From NCBI GenBank assembly GCA_032622095.1, contig CP136067.1:75046705-75110704 (forward strand): 64,000 nucleotides of DNA, given 5' to 3'. This DNA comes from Siphonodentalium dalli (lineage: Eukaryota > Mollusca > Scaphopoda > Gadilida > Siphonodentaliidae). Positions 1 through 12,511 of the stretch are shown in pieces (within the stretch, counting starts at the first letter, position 1; every line of letters starts with the position of its first letter). The translations under genes were made by a program, and so were the position numbers. The notes beneath the pieces are model-generated. The model searched no databases. It was not told the origin of the DNA and worked only from the letters and a program-made list of their open reading frames with translations.

Positions 1-729
1 GGAAATGAAATCTCCCGATTCAAAAAATAAAACCCAAATTAGCCGACCGCTGTAGCAAGTAATAGGCCATGCATGCTATAGTGTTACAAATCAATTAGGA
101 ATTATATTGCCTGTGAATCATACAGCTTCACAATGTTGACACAACGTCAACTCTCTTTTGTTTAATAGTGTTGAGTAAGTAAATGTGGCTTCATTGTCCA
201 GGCAAGGATTATAATATACAAAACAAGAAGCCCTCCTTTGTGCCACACTTAATAAATTGTTGGTTTCTGCTTGCCCCGCCTGACTGCTTTAAAAGCTGCC
301 AACTCGAATTATTATATTGCTGGTTATATATTTTTTTGTGTCACTGAAAGTTCCATTTCCGTCTTGGTGGTATTCCTTGTTTTGTATACAAAATAACAGA
401 ACGCGAATCTAGTGGACCTCAAACATTACTATCAAATGTACTTTCTTTAAATTCACCGATGTTACCTGATATTACTGAATATATTTGGCGACAAAATTAT
501 CTGAAAGCACCATTTTATGGTGTAAATCTATAGTTTTAATCGTTTATTTGCCTTGTTCAAAATAAAACATGATCTGTAACCAGAAAATCATAATTGATTC
601 CCAATGATTCCGTGATTTTAGAGACACTGGGTGTCAAGGTGTCAATTTTGAAAGTAAACAGGTCTGGCTCTCGTGGTGTTTTCCTCATGGCAAGGACTGT
701 CATAAACTGCTGAAAGTAGACAAACTAAG
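1..729. other. AT-rich non-coding sequence
   Basis: I see no open frame of useful length, no RNA gene and no clear repeat boundary here. From about 730 the sequence passes into the degenerate repeat family described next. Confidence 0.5.
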
Positions 730-902
730 GGTCGAAACTCAGGTAAAATGGATCCGACAAATCTACCCCATCTACATGTCAATGTTAATATCCAGGACAA
801 ATTTCATGATGATCAGAAGAACATTGTGGCATGTAGCCCATGTTAATGGATTTGAATTTTGAAATCAAAGATGGCCGCTATGTTTTTTTGCCAAGTGTTG
901 AC

Positions 903-2329
903 TAGTGATGAGCCGATTGTCAAATAGAGCCTTGCGCCGTTTGCCAATTATTTGAGATCACAATCGGCCGATTCAGGTGCCGATTCCGATTATTGTAATA
1001 ATTATACCAAAATATGTTATATACTACTTTGATGTGGAAGCAACAACATCAGTAATATACCAGTATACATAAGTAAACGTTTGGGTAAGTATAAAGGTAG
1101 GCATGGGTGGACTTGTGAACGAATTCCTGCGTCCTGACAACCAATACACATGTTATATTATGCTAAATTTACCGTAGATTTATGTCTATAAGTCGCTATT
1201 TGATGACCCGGTATTTCCCCTCAAAATGGGCATGCGCCTTATACAACTAAGTCAATATAGGGGGTCTGAATTCTGGCTACAATCAAACACAGGTGAGTTT
1301 TGGCATTCGCCGCGATAACAACTCAGAAGAGTGCATGACCGTTCACACCAAAACAGGAACGAAATGTTTAATTACAAATAAAAACAATTAAATAATATTA
1401 ATAATTGTTACCAGTGTATTTATCACTATACAATTAATAAAATACAAGAATTCAACATGAGACCTCCGTCTGAGGAAGAGAATTTTGATGTTATACCCAA
1501 GCCTTGAAATAGTGTCTGTCATTTGCAGAATGAGGTCCCCAGAGGGTGAATTTAGTGATGCTACCCCACATAGCGGGCTAGCATCACCAAATTCACCCTC
1601 TGGGGATCTCATTCTGCTTACACCTCAGCAGAATGAGGTCCCCAGATAGTGAATTTGGTGATGCTAGCCCGATATGCGGGGTAGCATCACTAAATTCACC
1701 CTCTGGGGACCTCATTCTGCAAATGACAGACACCCTATTTCAAGGTTTGGTTATACCACATTATCCTGAACTCAACTGTAGAGACGCTGAATACCAATTA
1801 CTGTCTACATGTTTTTTTTGTTATGTCGGCTTTTAGATAAGAGGTCATTGAGGTCACTGGCTGACCTGGAATCAGTTTGAATACTAGTTACTACGTTGAA
1901 TAGTAGTTGTTAATTGGTGAACAATGGGAAATGTTGTAAACACACTACACTATATAATGGGTCTCGTCGAGATATTTTACATATTTATTTCAATTCATTC
2001 AATATATAATAACTGAAGCGTGGTGAATGCAGTCAACCGCGTAATTATGTGTCAGGTGACGTGTACTTTCGGGGGGTTTATACCCGTGTTTGGCAGGACC
2101 TGGCTGTATATTATCAAATTTGTGTTTGGTTACACTTTCCCCATGTTTACTGGTCATTTATTCAACAAAACATCGTTATATTTAACACAGTTTATTGAAG
2201 AAAAACAAGCACCTGATTATTATTTAGACAATCGGAAATGCCGATGTTGAAACCCGAGTACCGATTGTCATCCGATGGGCCACAATCGGCCGATTCCGAT
2301 TGTCGTTCCTGATTATCGGCTCATCACTA
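903..2329. mobile_element. Non-autonomous hAT-like DNA transposon with terminal inverted repeats
   Basis: The ends are inverted copies: TAGTGATGAGCCGAT at the left and ATCGGCTCATCACTA at the right. Subterminal copies of 'acaatcggccgatt' lie at both ends (959 and 2282). The flanks are GTGTTGAC (895-902) and ATGTTGAC (2330-2337), an 8-bp duplication with one mismatch, as expected for hAT. Removing the element rejoins the R1 repeat. No transposase frame is present in the 1.43 kb, so it is non-autonomous. hAT assignment rests on TSD length and TIR style, not on a protein. Confidence 0.75.
1491..1755. repeat. Compound palindrome: two hairpins inside an outer inverted repeat
   Basis: An outer inverted repeat ('ttatacccaagccttgaaat' at 1491 and its complement ending near 1755) encloses two near-identical hairpins at about 1527-1617 and 1630-1720. 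Each hairpin has arms of about 40 bp ('gaatgaggtccccaga' and its complement) around a short loop such as 'ccacatagcggg'. The two hairpins are also complementary to each other. Both short ORFs (1388-1612 minus, 1633-1836 plus) are products of this symmetry and not genes. Confidence 0.85.
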
Positions 2330-4859
2330 ATGTTGACAAATTTCATAATTATCAGACCAACGGTATGACCTATAGCCCATGCTAATGGATTTACATTTTT
2401 TAATACTGAAAACCAAGATGGCCATGTTTATTGCCGAATGACCCCAAATAACATGTTCTTTATCTACATGTCAATGTCGACATCCATGATAAATTTCATT
2501 ATCATCACACAAATGGTACGGCCTGTAGCCTGTGATAATGGATTCAATTGTGAAATCCAAGATGGCCACTGGCGGCCATGTTTTTTGCAGATTGACCCCA
2601 AAATCACTCGTTAATGTTAATAGCCATGACAAATTTAATAATGATCCGACCAAAGGTACGACCTGTAGTTTGTGCTAATGGAAATTAATGATGGACACAC
2701 GGACGATGGATACAACCCAAGTCAAGTCAAGTTGAGCTAAAAATGATGGCTCCCATCTAGTGGTCACTCCAAAGATCCATACGATGTATTTAGTGACAAT
2801 CGGATGAGGGATGTGCATGGCCTGTAGAGTCATGCAAAGAGTAAATCCAAGATGGCCATCGACGACCATCTTTTTCCTCTAAATTCGGAAAAATTTGATG
2901 GCTCCCATCTAGTGGTCACCCAGAAGGTCCATATGAAGTTTGGTGACGATTTGATGAGGAATGTGGTCTGTAGTGTGTGCAAAGGATTTAGTCATGTTTT
3001 TTTTTATCGAAAATTTGACCTTTAAACATGGAAATTAATTTTTAACATGTTTTTAACAGATTTCAGAAATGAAAATGTCAATGACAATGAAGCTTAACTT
3101 TGAGAGGGGCTACTGTCAAATGTTAGTTAATGGAGCGATGGGGAATGCAGAAAGTTGGTATGTCCATGTAATACTAAACACCAAATGGATTTAGTCATAC
3201 AAAGAGCAAAATCCAAGATGGAAACTGGCAGACATGTTTTTAACAGAATTCGGAAAAAATGGTAAGCTCCCATCTAGAGGTCTCTCCAAAGATCCATATG
3301 AAGTTTGGTGACGATCAGATGAGAGATGTGGCCTGTATGGTGTGCCAAAGTAAATTATTGACAGAAGCACACACTCACCCATGCACGGACGACCAACCCA
3401 CGGCAATAGCTCAAACTTTACAAAATAATGTTTGTATTTCATCACATGAAAATGTTTTAAAACTTTTTTAAACTTTTCAAAACTCTTCAGCTCTTGTTGA
3501 GATTGTCTAGATACAGTACTCAACTTTTAGTGAAATATGCAGGAAAGCAGATAGAAAAAGAACATTTTCAGAAAAATATATGGACACAACCTACCATTTG
3601 CTGTCTTGTTCACAACAAGTCCCTCATGTTCGCCACCACCAACATGAGCTGCATTTTTATCATTGTCAGAGCCATGTTTCAGTTTTCTTTCGATTGTTAT
3701 CACCGTAGCGCTGCCCTTCTTTGAGGGTGTCATCACAATTTCTGTAACAAATGTAAAGTAGATTGATCAAATGATTTCACATAGGTTTCACATATTGCAC
3801 AGAAGGTCAGCAGATTTTAACCAGGAAACCTGTCAAAATCAGACATACATTCTTATATCCAGTCAAAGCCAGGGTTCACACTGTCGGTGGCCAGACTTTG
3901 GGCTGCAGTGTGTGCCGATGGATTCACATGTGAAATCCAAAAAGGCTGCTGATGGCCATGTTTTTTAATGAATTTTGGAAAAATTGGATAGCTCCCATCT
4001 AGAGGTCACCCCGAAGAGTCATACGAAGTTTGGCGACGATCGGATGAAGGATGTTGCGTGTAGGGTGTGCAAAAGTCTTGAAAAGAGTAAAATCCAAAAT
4101 GGCTGGGGGCGCCCATATTTTTCAACGAAATTCAATAGATCCAATCCGGAGATGATCCTAAACACGTCTGTAAAGTTTGAAAATAATATTTTACAGATAA
4201 ATGCAGCTGAAGGGTGAGCCAATGTATTCAAATTTAAAAACCAATTCTGCATTAACTGTTTAGTGTGCTAGGTGGACAACCAGAAACTGTGTAGCAGCTA
4301 GAGCTCAAGTTTACTTGTTCTACAGTGTTCTTGGAAGACAACAGAGGAATTTACAGACAACAACGATGGCTACTGACGGCCATGTGTTGGGGAAAAAATT
4401 GACAGCTCCCATTTAGAGGTCACCCTGAAAATCCATATGAAGTTTGGTGATGATTGGTCATCAAGTGAAGTGGTCTGTAGGGCGTACCAAAGGATTTAGT
4501 CATGCAAAGAGTAAAATAAAAGATGGTTGACGGTGGCCATGTTTTAAAAATCTGATAGCTCCCATCTGGAGGTGATCCTAAACATGACTGTAAATTTTCA
4601 AAACATTTGTCCAATAAATGTGGGCTGCAGGGTGTGCAGGGGGGGGGGGGTGTTAGTAAAAAAAATTGCAGGAAGCTATGCCGTTTTTTTGCATTTTGCA
4701 CTAAAATTGGTCTAAAATCTCATAAATCTCTACTAATATCACTCTTATGGCTGGAGATGATCTCAATTAGTTCAAATAACCGTTTACCCTGTTTCAGAAG
4801 CTGTTTTAATTGAAAAAATAGAAGTTTTATAGGAGTAGCTTTTTACGAGAAAGATAATG

Positions 4860-7400
4860 GTCGGGGTTAGAATTTTCTAAAGTGACATCGTTGTTGTCAG
4901 GGGCAGAAAAGGGAGAGGGGCAGAAAAACAATTTGTCGCCGATTGCCACCAAACTTATATATAATCATCCCCATAATATGAGGAATCTAATGGCGTGGTT
5001 TAAATATGGCAAAAGTCGCGCTGTTCGCGTCAGGGGTGCCCGGAAGGGGGGGCAGATTTTGTTTTCTGTCGCCGATTGCCACGAAACTTACATATAATCA
5101 TCCCCATGATATGAAGAATCCAACAGTGGTTTAAATATGTCAAAAGTGGCGTCGTTTGAGACAGGGATGAACGGAAGGGGAGAGGGGCACCAAAATTGAT
5201 AAAACTTATTTTAGCGCCGATTTCCACCAAATTGATATATATTCTTCTTCATGATACAAGGAATCTAATTGTGCGATTTAACAACGCCAAATTGTTGTTT
5301 TTGAATGAGAGATTGGGAGGGGGTGGGCACTAAATTTGATAAGTCGTCGCCGATTGCCACCACACTTATACAAAATCATCCCCATGGTATGAGGAGTCTA
5401 ATGGTGTGGCTTTTATCTGTCAAATGCGGCCTCATTCGAGCCAGGGTTGCATTGAAAGGGACAGGGGCACCAAAATTTATGCACAATTTTTTTACCGCCA
5501 ATTTCCACCAAATTGATACACGTTCTTATCCATAATACGAGGAATCTAATCGTGATTTAAAGACGCCATAGTGGTGCTGTTTGGGTGAGAGATGGAGAGG
5601 GTGGGATTGGCGCCAAATTTGATAAAAAAATTGTTTAGTCGCCGATTATCACCAAACTTATAAACAATCATCTCCATGATATCAGGAGTGTAATCGTGTG
5701 GTTTAAGGATGTCACAAGTGGGGCCATTCGAGTCAGTGGTGTATAGAGATGAGAGGGACACAAAAAATTATATCTATATGTTTAGTGCCGATTTCCACCA
5801 GATTGATACATATTCTTCTCCGTGATACGAGGAATCTTATCGTGTGGTTTAGATACTAGTGTTGAAACGATTAATCGACTAGTCGAAATCGATGCGATTA
5901 TTAAATTAGTCAATCCCGAAATCTGCTAGTCGACTAGTCGGGAAAAAGCAGTACCTATGTGCGATCATGACAGCAGTGCCATTGCACGGCCATATTATCA
6001 TGTAATCTGTAACAGTTAACACATATTAACTTCTTAAAGCCTTATTGCATCGTACCTTTAACGATGCCACTGCCAGTCGTGCACTGGCGGTGAACTCCAT
6101 GACCTGAACTGAACCCAATGTATGCACGTGTAGGCGCAGTTTCTTTTATGTTGATCATCAAAGACATGTTCAAAGTGTCGCTGCCGACTGAACACTGTCT
6201 AGTTCCATGGACACAATTGACCAGTGATAACTTCTCACTGTCGCACTTGTAATATTAGAGTAATGATGCAACAAAATGGCTTCAATGATATACGAAACAT
6301 AATTCGCGACAAGTCAAGCTGGTAAAGCCAACTCACTAACTGAATAAATTCTAGATCACTCTTATACCCATACCACCCCCCAACTATCCCCCCCCCACGA
6401 CACATGAGGCGCCAAATTCAGAGAGACAATAGAACACACCCGACATCTCGTTAGCGACACTTACGAACGAGACTTGCCTATTTATTTCCATGTTACCAGC
6501 GACAATTTTTGTTTAAATAAAATGTTTTTATTACCTGCATTCCGCAAACCGTGAGATTATAGGAGAGCCAGGTTTAATACATCAAATTGGGAGACTCACG
6601 GGAAAAATGGAGATTACATAGTTCACGTGCTTTCTGTTTGAACGTTCTGACACGGAAGAGTTGGATACTCGAAACTGCGATGCCACATGGCCCATTTTAT
6701 ACGTCATATGGGCATAGAAACGGGAACTCTTAGAAGGGGTCCGACTAGTCGACTAGTAGTCGATTACCTCTGGCAACTAGTCGATTCCTTAAAATCGCTA
6801 ATCGTTTCAACACTATTAGATACACCAAATTGGTGCCCTATGGGTGAGAGATATGGGGACCTTAAATTTGATACGAATTTGTATACTCGCCAATTTTCAC
6901 CAATTTCATATATATGCATCTCTAATCTCTAATGAGTCTTAGTGTGTGCATCTTGAGTCCGAAATAGGGACGGGAGGGTCACCAAAATTGATACAAAATA
7001 GTTTTAGTACCAATTACCATCAAATTCAGACACGTTCTTCTCAAATGATACAAGAAATAAAATCGTGCTGTCTGTCTTTTTGTCTGTCTGTGTGCGTTCT
7101 ATATATAACTTCACGCGGTACAATCGAGATGGCACCAAGGCGTTCTAAGAGGGGTAACTTTTTACAAGGAAGATAATGGTGCGGGTTAAAATCTTCTAAA
7201 ATGACGCTGTTGGTGGGAGGGGAAATTAAAAAATTATGGTGAAATAGTTTTGTCGCTGAATTCCACCAAACGAATACATAATCACCTTCGCAATATGGCG
7301 TTGTTCGAGTCAGCGTTGCATCAACAATTGATTTAATAAACCAAATTCCACCAAATTCATACACGTTTTTCTCTAATGATATACCATGAATTAAATCACA
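4860..7400. repeat. Degenerate tandem repeat family R2, period about 133-155 bp
   Basis: The phrase 'gtcgccgattgccaccaaa' or variants begins near 4935, 5069, 5213, 5346, 5501, 5638, 5787, 6887, 7007 and 7250. It is followed by 'ataatcatccccatgatatgaggaatctaat' or a variant, then 'ggcaccaaaattgat'. Spacings alternate around 134 and 145-155 bp, hinting at a two-unit higher order. A hAT element splits the array between the seventh and eighth units. Confidence 0.75.
5857..6815. mobile_element. Non-autonomous hAT-like DNA transposon with perfect 8-bp target duplication
   Basis: The left end reads TAGTGTTGAAACGATTAATC and the right end is its imperfect complement, 'gctaatcgtttcaacacta'. Both ends carry repeated 'actagtcgactagtcg' subterminal motifs. 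The flanks are identical, TTAGATAC at 5849-5856 and 6816-6823, and excision restores the R2 unit. About 0.96 kb long with no transposase frame; the 81-residue ORF at 6687-6932 runs across the right end and is not a gene. Confidence 0.85.
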
Positions 7401-8490
7401 TTTGGTGTCGTTTGCGTCACGGATGGCGAGCGGATATTGATAAGATTGCTATTCGCCGATATCGACATATAAGTTATATACAGTCACCAGGCCATCTCCA
7501 TATCATTTTAAGTAGTTGGGCGTTCACATTTCACAATCCCGACATATGGTGACCCACATAAGTCACTTGAACAATTGTATCTTCTTAACAGTCATATTTA
7601 TATGGGAATGGCAATCAAGGCATTCACACAATGAGCTAGCAAAAAGAGTTAACTAGAAGAAGCATTAAACATATATTTATCATTCTACTAGTATTGTTCA
7701 AGAGATACATATATTCGTGCAAACTGAGAGACCTCGAACCGTCAGATGATTGCATATATATAATAACAAAATTTAGTCTGTTCCATTCAATACAGTTTCC
7801 ACAAAAAGTTACAATTTGTCAAGAGATATGGAAGGCCTGTTCAAAAATAGTGGTCACAGTGTGCAGTCAAATATAGTTTCTTCTGATATACAAGAAAATG
7901 CAGTTAGTAGCACAAGACTTTTCAGGATCCTACCAATACTGACATCTGACAAGGGTTTTAGTACAGACTCATCGACTGACATAAACAACTCAAAATCTCG
8001 CTCTGTGCCTGGCACATGTAGCTGATATATGTGCGCAGCAACATTTCGTTTAAACTAAGAATATTTAGCCAATATATAGCATCATGAACAGAGGAGCACC
8101 TGGAAATTTCTTTGAAACATCTGTATCTTCATGGAGATATGATAGCCAGGTGTCCTCGAGATCTTAGTCCAACCCACTAGATTGATTGATACATCTCAAT
8201 ATGTAAAACCCAATTATCATCTTTTATCGAACGAATGTGTTTATGATGTTCATGTATCATATTATAACGTCTAATATATACGCAGTTGTAAATAAATAAA
8301 TACTTCATTATTGGTGGAACGGATTAATCGCGATAAACAGAATGACAATTGACAAGGTGAGCCACTACTTATATTCCATGACTGTAATAATCATGTTTTG
8401 TGATGCTATTTGAATATACAATTTATGAGAAAATGTATAACACTTTAAGCAAGAGCATTCTCTATTCCCAACAAATATCCACAGCATACA
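7401..8490. other. Non-coding sequence, no feature recognised
   Basis: Short overlapping ORFs at 7694-7876 and 8 kb show no domain or codon signal. AT-rich with simple (ta)n stretches. Confidence 0.4.
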
Positions 8491-8961
8491 TTAACCTGGG
8501 CAACGCCGGGTAACCCTGCTAGTCTAACATATTCCATACCACTTATGTTATTCTACTGGAGCAGCTTAGTTCTATTATACTAAAACTAGGTGAAACAGGC
8601 TCCCTTTGGGAGCCTACATTCAGCATCGGAGATACCTGTGGCCCCCTTTGTTGGACTTCGCACACATTTTGATCTTAGACAGAGCCTTCATTTAGAGGTG
8701 GCCCCTTTGTGCGCTTCAAGCACAATTGGTCATTGAAACATTTTGATTTATATATATTGTTTTAATATACTTTTTTTTAAAGATGGAATTCCTTGCTCAA
8801 TTTAACAAAACCAATTTTATTTTATTTTTGTTTAATTAAAAATTTTGAAAAACTAATACCATTATAACATCCGCCAGGGTACCACGAGTCACAACACCAA
8901 ATTTGGTTGAACTCGGTCCAGGGTTCTGAGAGAAAACTACGGACATTTATATATATAGATG
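8491..8961. repeat. Possible retroposon or Penelope/Helitron-like fragment (family unresolved)
   Basis: One edge carries 'gggcaacgccgggtaaccct' and the other 'gttctgagagaaaactacgg' followed by 'ttatatatatagat'. Both strings look like element ends, and the inside has 'accaaatttggttgaactcgg'. I could not find target duplications or a coding frame, so the family is not assigned. Confidence 0.25.
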
Positions 8962-9560
8962 ACAAGCAGTCACAGCACTATACCAGACTTGGATTCTTTC
9001 GGTCTTGTGAGAGATCATCTGAGTTGAAAGACATGCAAATAATTCACTGATTGGATTGATGCACTGATGACAGATATTTTCTACCCATTGATAGTCAGAT
9101 TAATGTTTGAGACAGTTGCTCGCTCTTTTTCAATGCACACAATGATCTAGGCATTGGTTGGATCAGGACAAGTTTACTTATATATGCAAACTTAGGTCAT
9201 TGTACAGGATACACACAATTCCATAATTTCTAACCATTTCCCGATTAGTCTGTCAACCAGCCCATTATCTAGCATTATGCCTTAACACTTTTGTCTACTG
9301 GAGCAACCTCTGTTATAATAAATGACAAACAGTCACTATGCCAGACTTGGATATTTTAGGTGTTGTGAGAGTAACAGATCATATGAGTTGATAGACATGC
9401 AAATATTTCACTGATTGGCTTGATGCACTGATGAACAGTGTGATGACAGTTATATTCTAGCCATTGATAGTCACATTAATGTTTGAGGCAGTTGCTCTTT
9501 TTCCATGCACACAATTATCTTGGCTTTAGTTACATCAAGACAAGTTTATATATTTCAGTT
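8540..9560 (+). repeat. Two diverged direct copies of a ~340-360-bp unit
   Basis: The segment from 'gacaagcagtcacagcacta' (8961) to 'caagtttacttatata' (about 9185) is repeated from 9322 to 9555 with small indels (for example 'gacaaacagtcacta...caagtttatata'). The flanking 'tctactggagcaac' string is also repeated near 8551 and 9295. No coding potential. Confidence 0.7.
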
Positions 9561-12511
9561 TTACATTTTCTCGAAGCTTCTTTCCGAAGAGTGTCGGGAA
9601 GGAATTTTTTCACCCCACCACCCCATATGCAACATGCCATATAGCTTAATGTTATCTCTCATAAGGCCCTGAGGTCCCAGTAACATAAATATGGTGTTTT
9701 TGCAATTATAAATTCTTATAATATGTTTTAAACTGTTACAAATGTCATATAAGGGCACAAAAGGTCTTTTAGTAAAAAATTTGCATGAGGGTGTAAAAAA
9801 TGTGTAACCCACCCACCCCGGCATACCTTCCTGCAAATTTTTTACTACCCCCCCCCCTGATATCTCCAACAAATGTGGGCTCCAGAATGTGCCAATGAAT
9901 TCAGATGTGAAATCCAAGATGGCCACTGGAGGTCATGTTTTTATTGAATATCGGGGAGGGTGGTTCTGCAAAAGAATGCCGTACACAGCTGATTATGTGG
10001 TGAGTTATCTTTTAAAACCTGAATATACACATTGTGTAGCTACAAATTCAAAAAATCCAATTTTAATGCGGAGAAAAATGAAGCGAACGATCATTTTTAT
10101 CACTTCAAAGTGTAACTATTGCATTTTAAAATAAAATCAGTCCGCACATTGGCAGCGGTTGGAAAGAGTCAACATGCCCATGTCCATTGATGTATCAGTC
10201 GTATTGATCAGTCAACAGATATCATGACGAATATATGCACCATGTTTTGAAGACAATTACCTGCTGAAGGTGTACGGGTTGGAGTACTAATCTGGTGAGT
10301 TGCTGTATGGGTTTAATATCACACATTTGCATACTGTATATACCCGTCATTTAGCCCAGGGGACTCGTGAATTGTTTGACACAAAATCTTGGGACTGGGC
10401 TTACCTTCGAGGACTCCCACATGCAAAATCTGAATTTGTGTTCATAGTGATAATCCAATGTCATATTTTATAATTCATAATTTGGTTTGTGTTAGATTAG
10501 TATTTAAAATAAGACACAAAGATCATTTTATATATTGTAATACAGCATTTTGTGAAACACATTGGGGCAGGAACTAGGAATGAGTTTGCAATGGACATTA
10601 GCTGGATTAATGCTATTTTTTGCATTAATTTTTGTCATCTTTATTCAGAGTTAACCTGACATCAATGTATACTCGCCCCCCTCGCTTATCGAGGACCACC
10701 CCATGATTTTTTTAGAAATAAAAACATAGACTGGGCTTATCCTCAGGGATGGGCTTACTGACGGGTGTATACAGTATGATATATCTGGGTGATAAAACAC
10801 AACAGCTAGAGACTGGTCACTGTACATTCACCAAAAATGAAATAAGATAAACCAACCTGACGCCACGTGGTTTGGGGCTGTGGGAGGTGAGAGGGACTCT
10901 CAGAGAAATTCATGCCTGACATTATCAATTGGAAATTGAGGCGGGGATGGAGGTGTAAAAAATTCTAGACATGGGATGTTGGGTCCGCGGCAAAGGGGAT
11001 TTTACGATTGAGTCTCATTTTTCACTGGTTCAGATTTAGTATTAGGACGGATAACCTTTAAAGAAACTCAATGCCTTCAAAGTTGGTTCATGCAAAAGAA
11101 CACAAATTGCATGCGAAATAACACAATTTGTATAACAGTTCGTCAGAGAGAAAAACACATCCCAATAAGAATAGATTTGATATCTGATTCCGGAGTTGAT
11201 GTCAAAGGAGTATCAATTTTTATAGACTGTCAGTTGCATCAACACCACATCGAAGATGCGCAGGGGAGGGATAAACTGTTACACCAGATTTGCTTTCGGT
11301 TCCCAAATAAGGGCATATTTTTATCCACACAAAGAGAGGCCAGGTTAACTCATTCGAGTATGTCTTTTGTTAGTTTCTTACTGGGAAACATGAGGGAACA
11401 GTGGTTGCTATGAGAAGTGGAGTAATTTTCCTATAAAATTAACCCTCTGTGATTTCTTCCACCAATAGAACTGTGTCCTGGCCATTTCTAAGTACTTATG
11501 GTATGCTTGCCCAAATATTGAGTTCTGGTAGTAATAGAACGTCACAAAAGTCATTAATAGTACTTATGGTATATATATTAAAGGGAGACTGTACCCAAAT
11601 CCGATGTATAAGCCATCTCCTACTTTATTCAACTGAAAATATGAAACAAATAAATGAATTGGAGTCAGGGTGAGTGCAAAATACTCTAATGTGCTCTTAT
11701 AAATGATGTAAAACAACATGGTAATTACAATGAAATTGAGTAAATGACTTCAGCCTTTTACTTAATTTCGTTAAAATGATCAGGTTGTTATATGTGGTTC
11801 TTTGTGAACCTGAGTGAATTTAACTATCATTATTGACTCTAATTGAGTAATTGACTGAATTTAGGTACAGTATGCATGCAAACTACATTGTATGTCAAGT
11901 AACTGAAGTTCAAAGTTCTTTATCTAAACCTACCTACCGGTATTGTGGCCTAGAATGCGATCAGTAATTAAATCAGTGAAAAGTATGCCAATATATATTT
12001 TTCTTTCTTGTGTTTCAGATTGATTCATTATCATTTTACAATTTGTGTCTGTTTAAAAGTGATCTGAAAATGGATTATGTGTGCCTAGTAGGTTTATTTT
12101 CAGGATTGACTTATTTCCATTCTTGAGTACGGAGTTGACCATCTTTTTTCCGATATCCAGTAGCTCGTCCATTAACCTGACATAAGTGACAGTTGTGAGG
12201 AATGGAGTTTCTAACAACTGGATGTTGCGATGTATACTATATTAACTCATATAAACAACTGACTAACAATATAACTTGGCCGTGAGGTGAGTACAGTTCA
12301 TGGTTATGCTTATGCACATTGGAGTGACGTATTGGCTATCCCCCGACATCCTCTGCGGGGAGGCAACAAGATAAAAACATAGCACTGCTGTATAGCTGCA
12401 CAAATAACTATAACAACTTTGATTCATGAACAGTTCATAAAGTCAGCAATATGCAGCCGCTAATTCATATTGGTGCTCATTGTAACAATCATGAACATAG
12501 ATACACATATG
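9561..12511. other. Non-coding stretch with one MITE; no gene recognised
   Basis: The 121-residue minus ORF at 9561-9926 covers an R1 fragment and C/G homopolymers and is not credible as a gene. ORFs at 11090-11413 and 11449-11673 show no family resemblance. The only structured item seen is the TA-flanked MITE at 10334-10774. Confidence 0.4.
10334..10774. mobile_element. Tc1/mariner-type MITE with TA duplication
   Basis: The left end, CTGTATATACCCGTCATTTA, is matched by the complement of the right end (CTGTATACACCCGTCAGTAA), then 'gccca' on both. A TA lies immediately outside each end (10332-10333 and 10775-10776). It is 441 bp with no ORF. The superfamily is inferred from the TA flank and short TIR; PIF-like or other TA-targeting families cannot be excluded. 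Confidence 0.65.

Larger units (their letters stand above)
730..4640. repeat. Degenerate tandem/dispersed repeat family R1 ('aagatggcc' family)
   Basis: Diverged units share, in order, 'gctcccatctagaggtcac', 'ccatatgaagtttggtgacg', 'gatgagggatgtggcctgta' and 'aaatccaagatggcc'. Clear units lie around 2680-2960, 3190-3350, 3900-4100 and 4390-4640. A related block ('catgacaaatttcataatgatc...cctgtagcccatgctaatgg') lies at 770-900 and 2330-2660. Solo pieces recur near 9890-9950 and 19810-19875. Short ORFs here are chance products of the repeat. The first hAT element interrupts the array. Confidence 0.7.

Noticed and set aside
9561-9926. 121-residue minus-strand ORF.
   Set aside because: Overlaps an R1 repeat fragment and homopolymers; no domain and no conserved neighbour.
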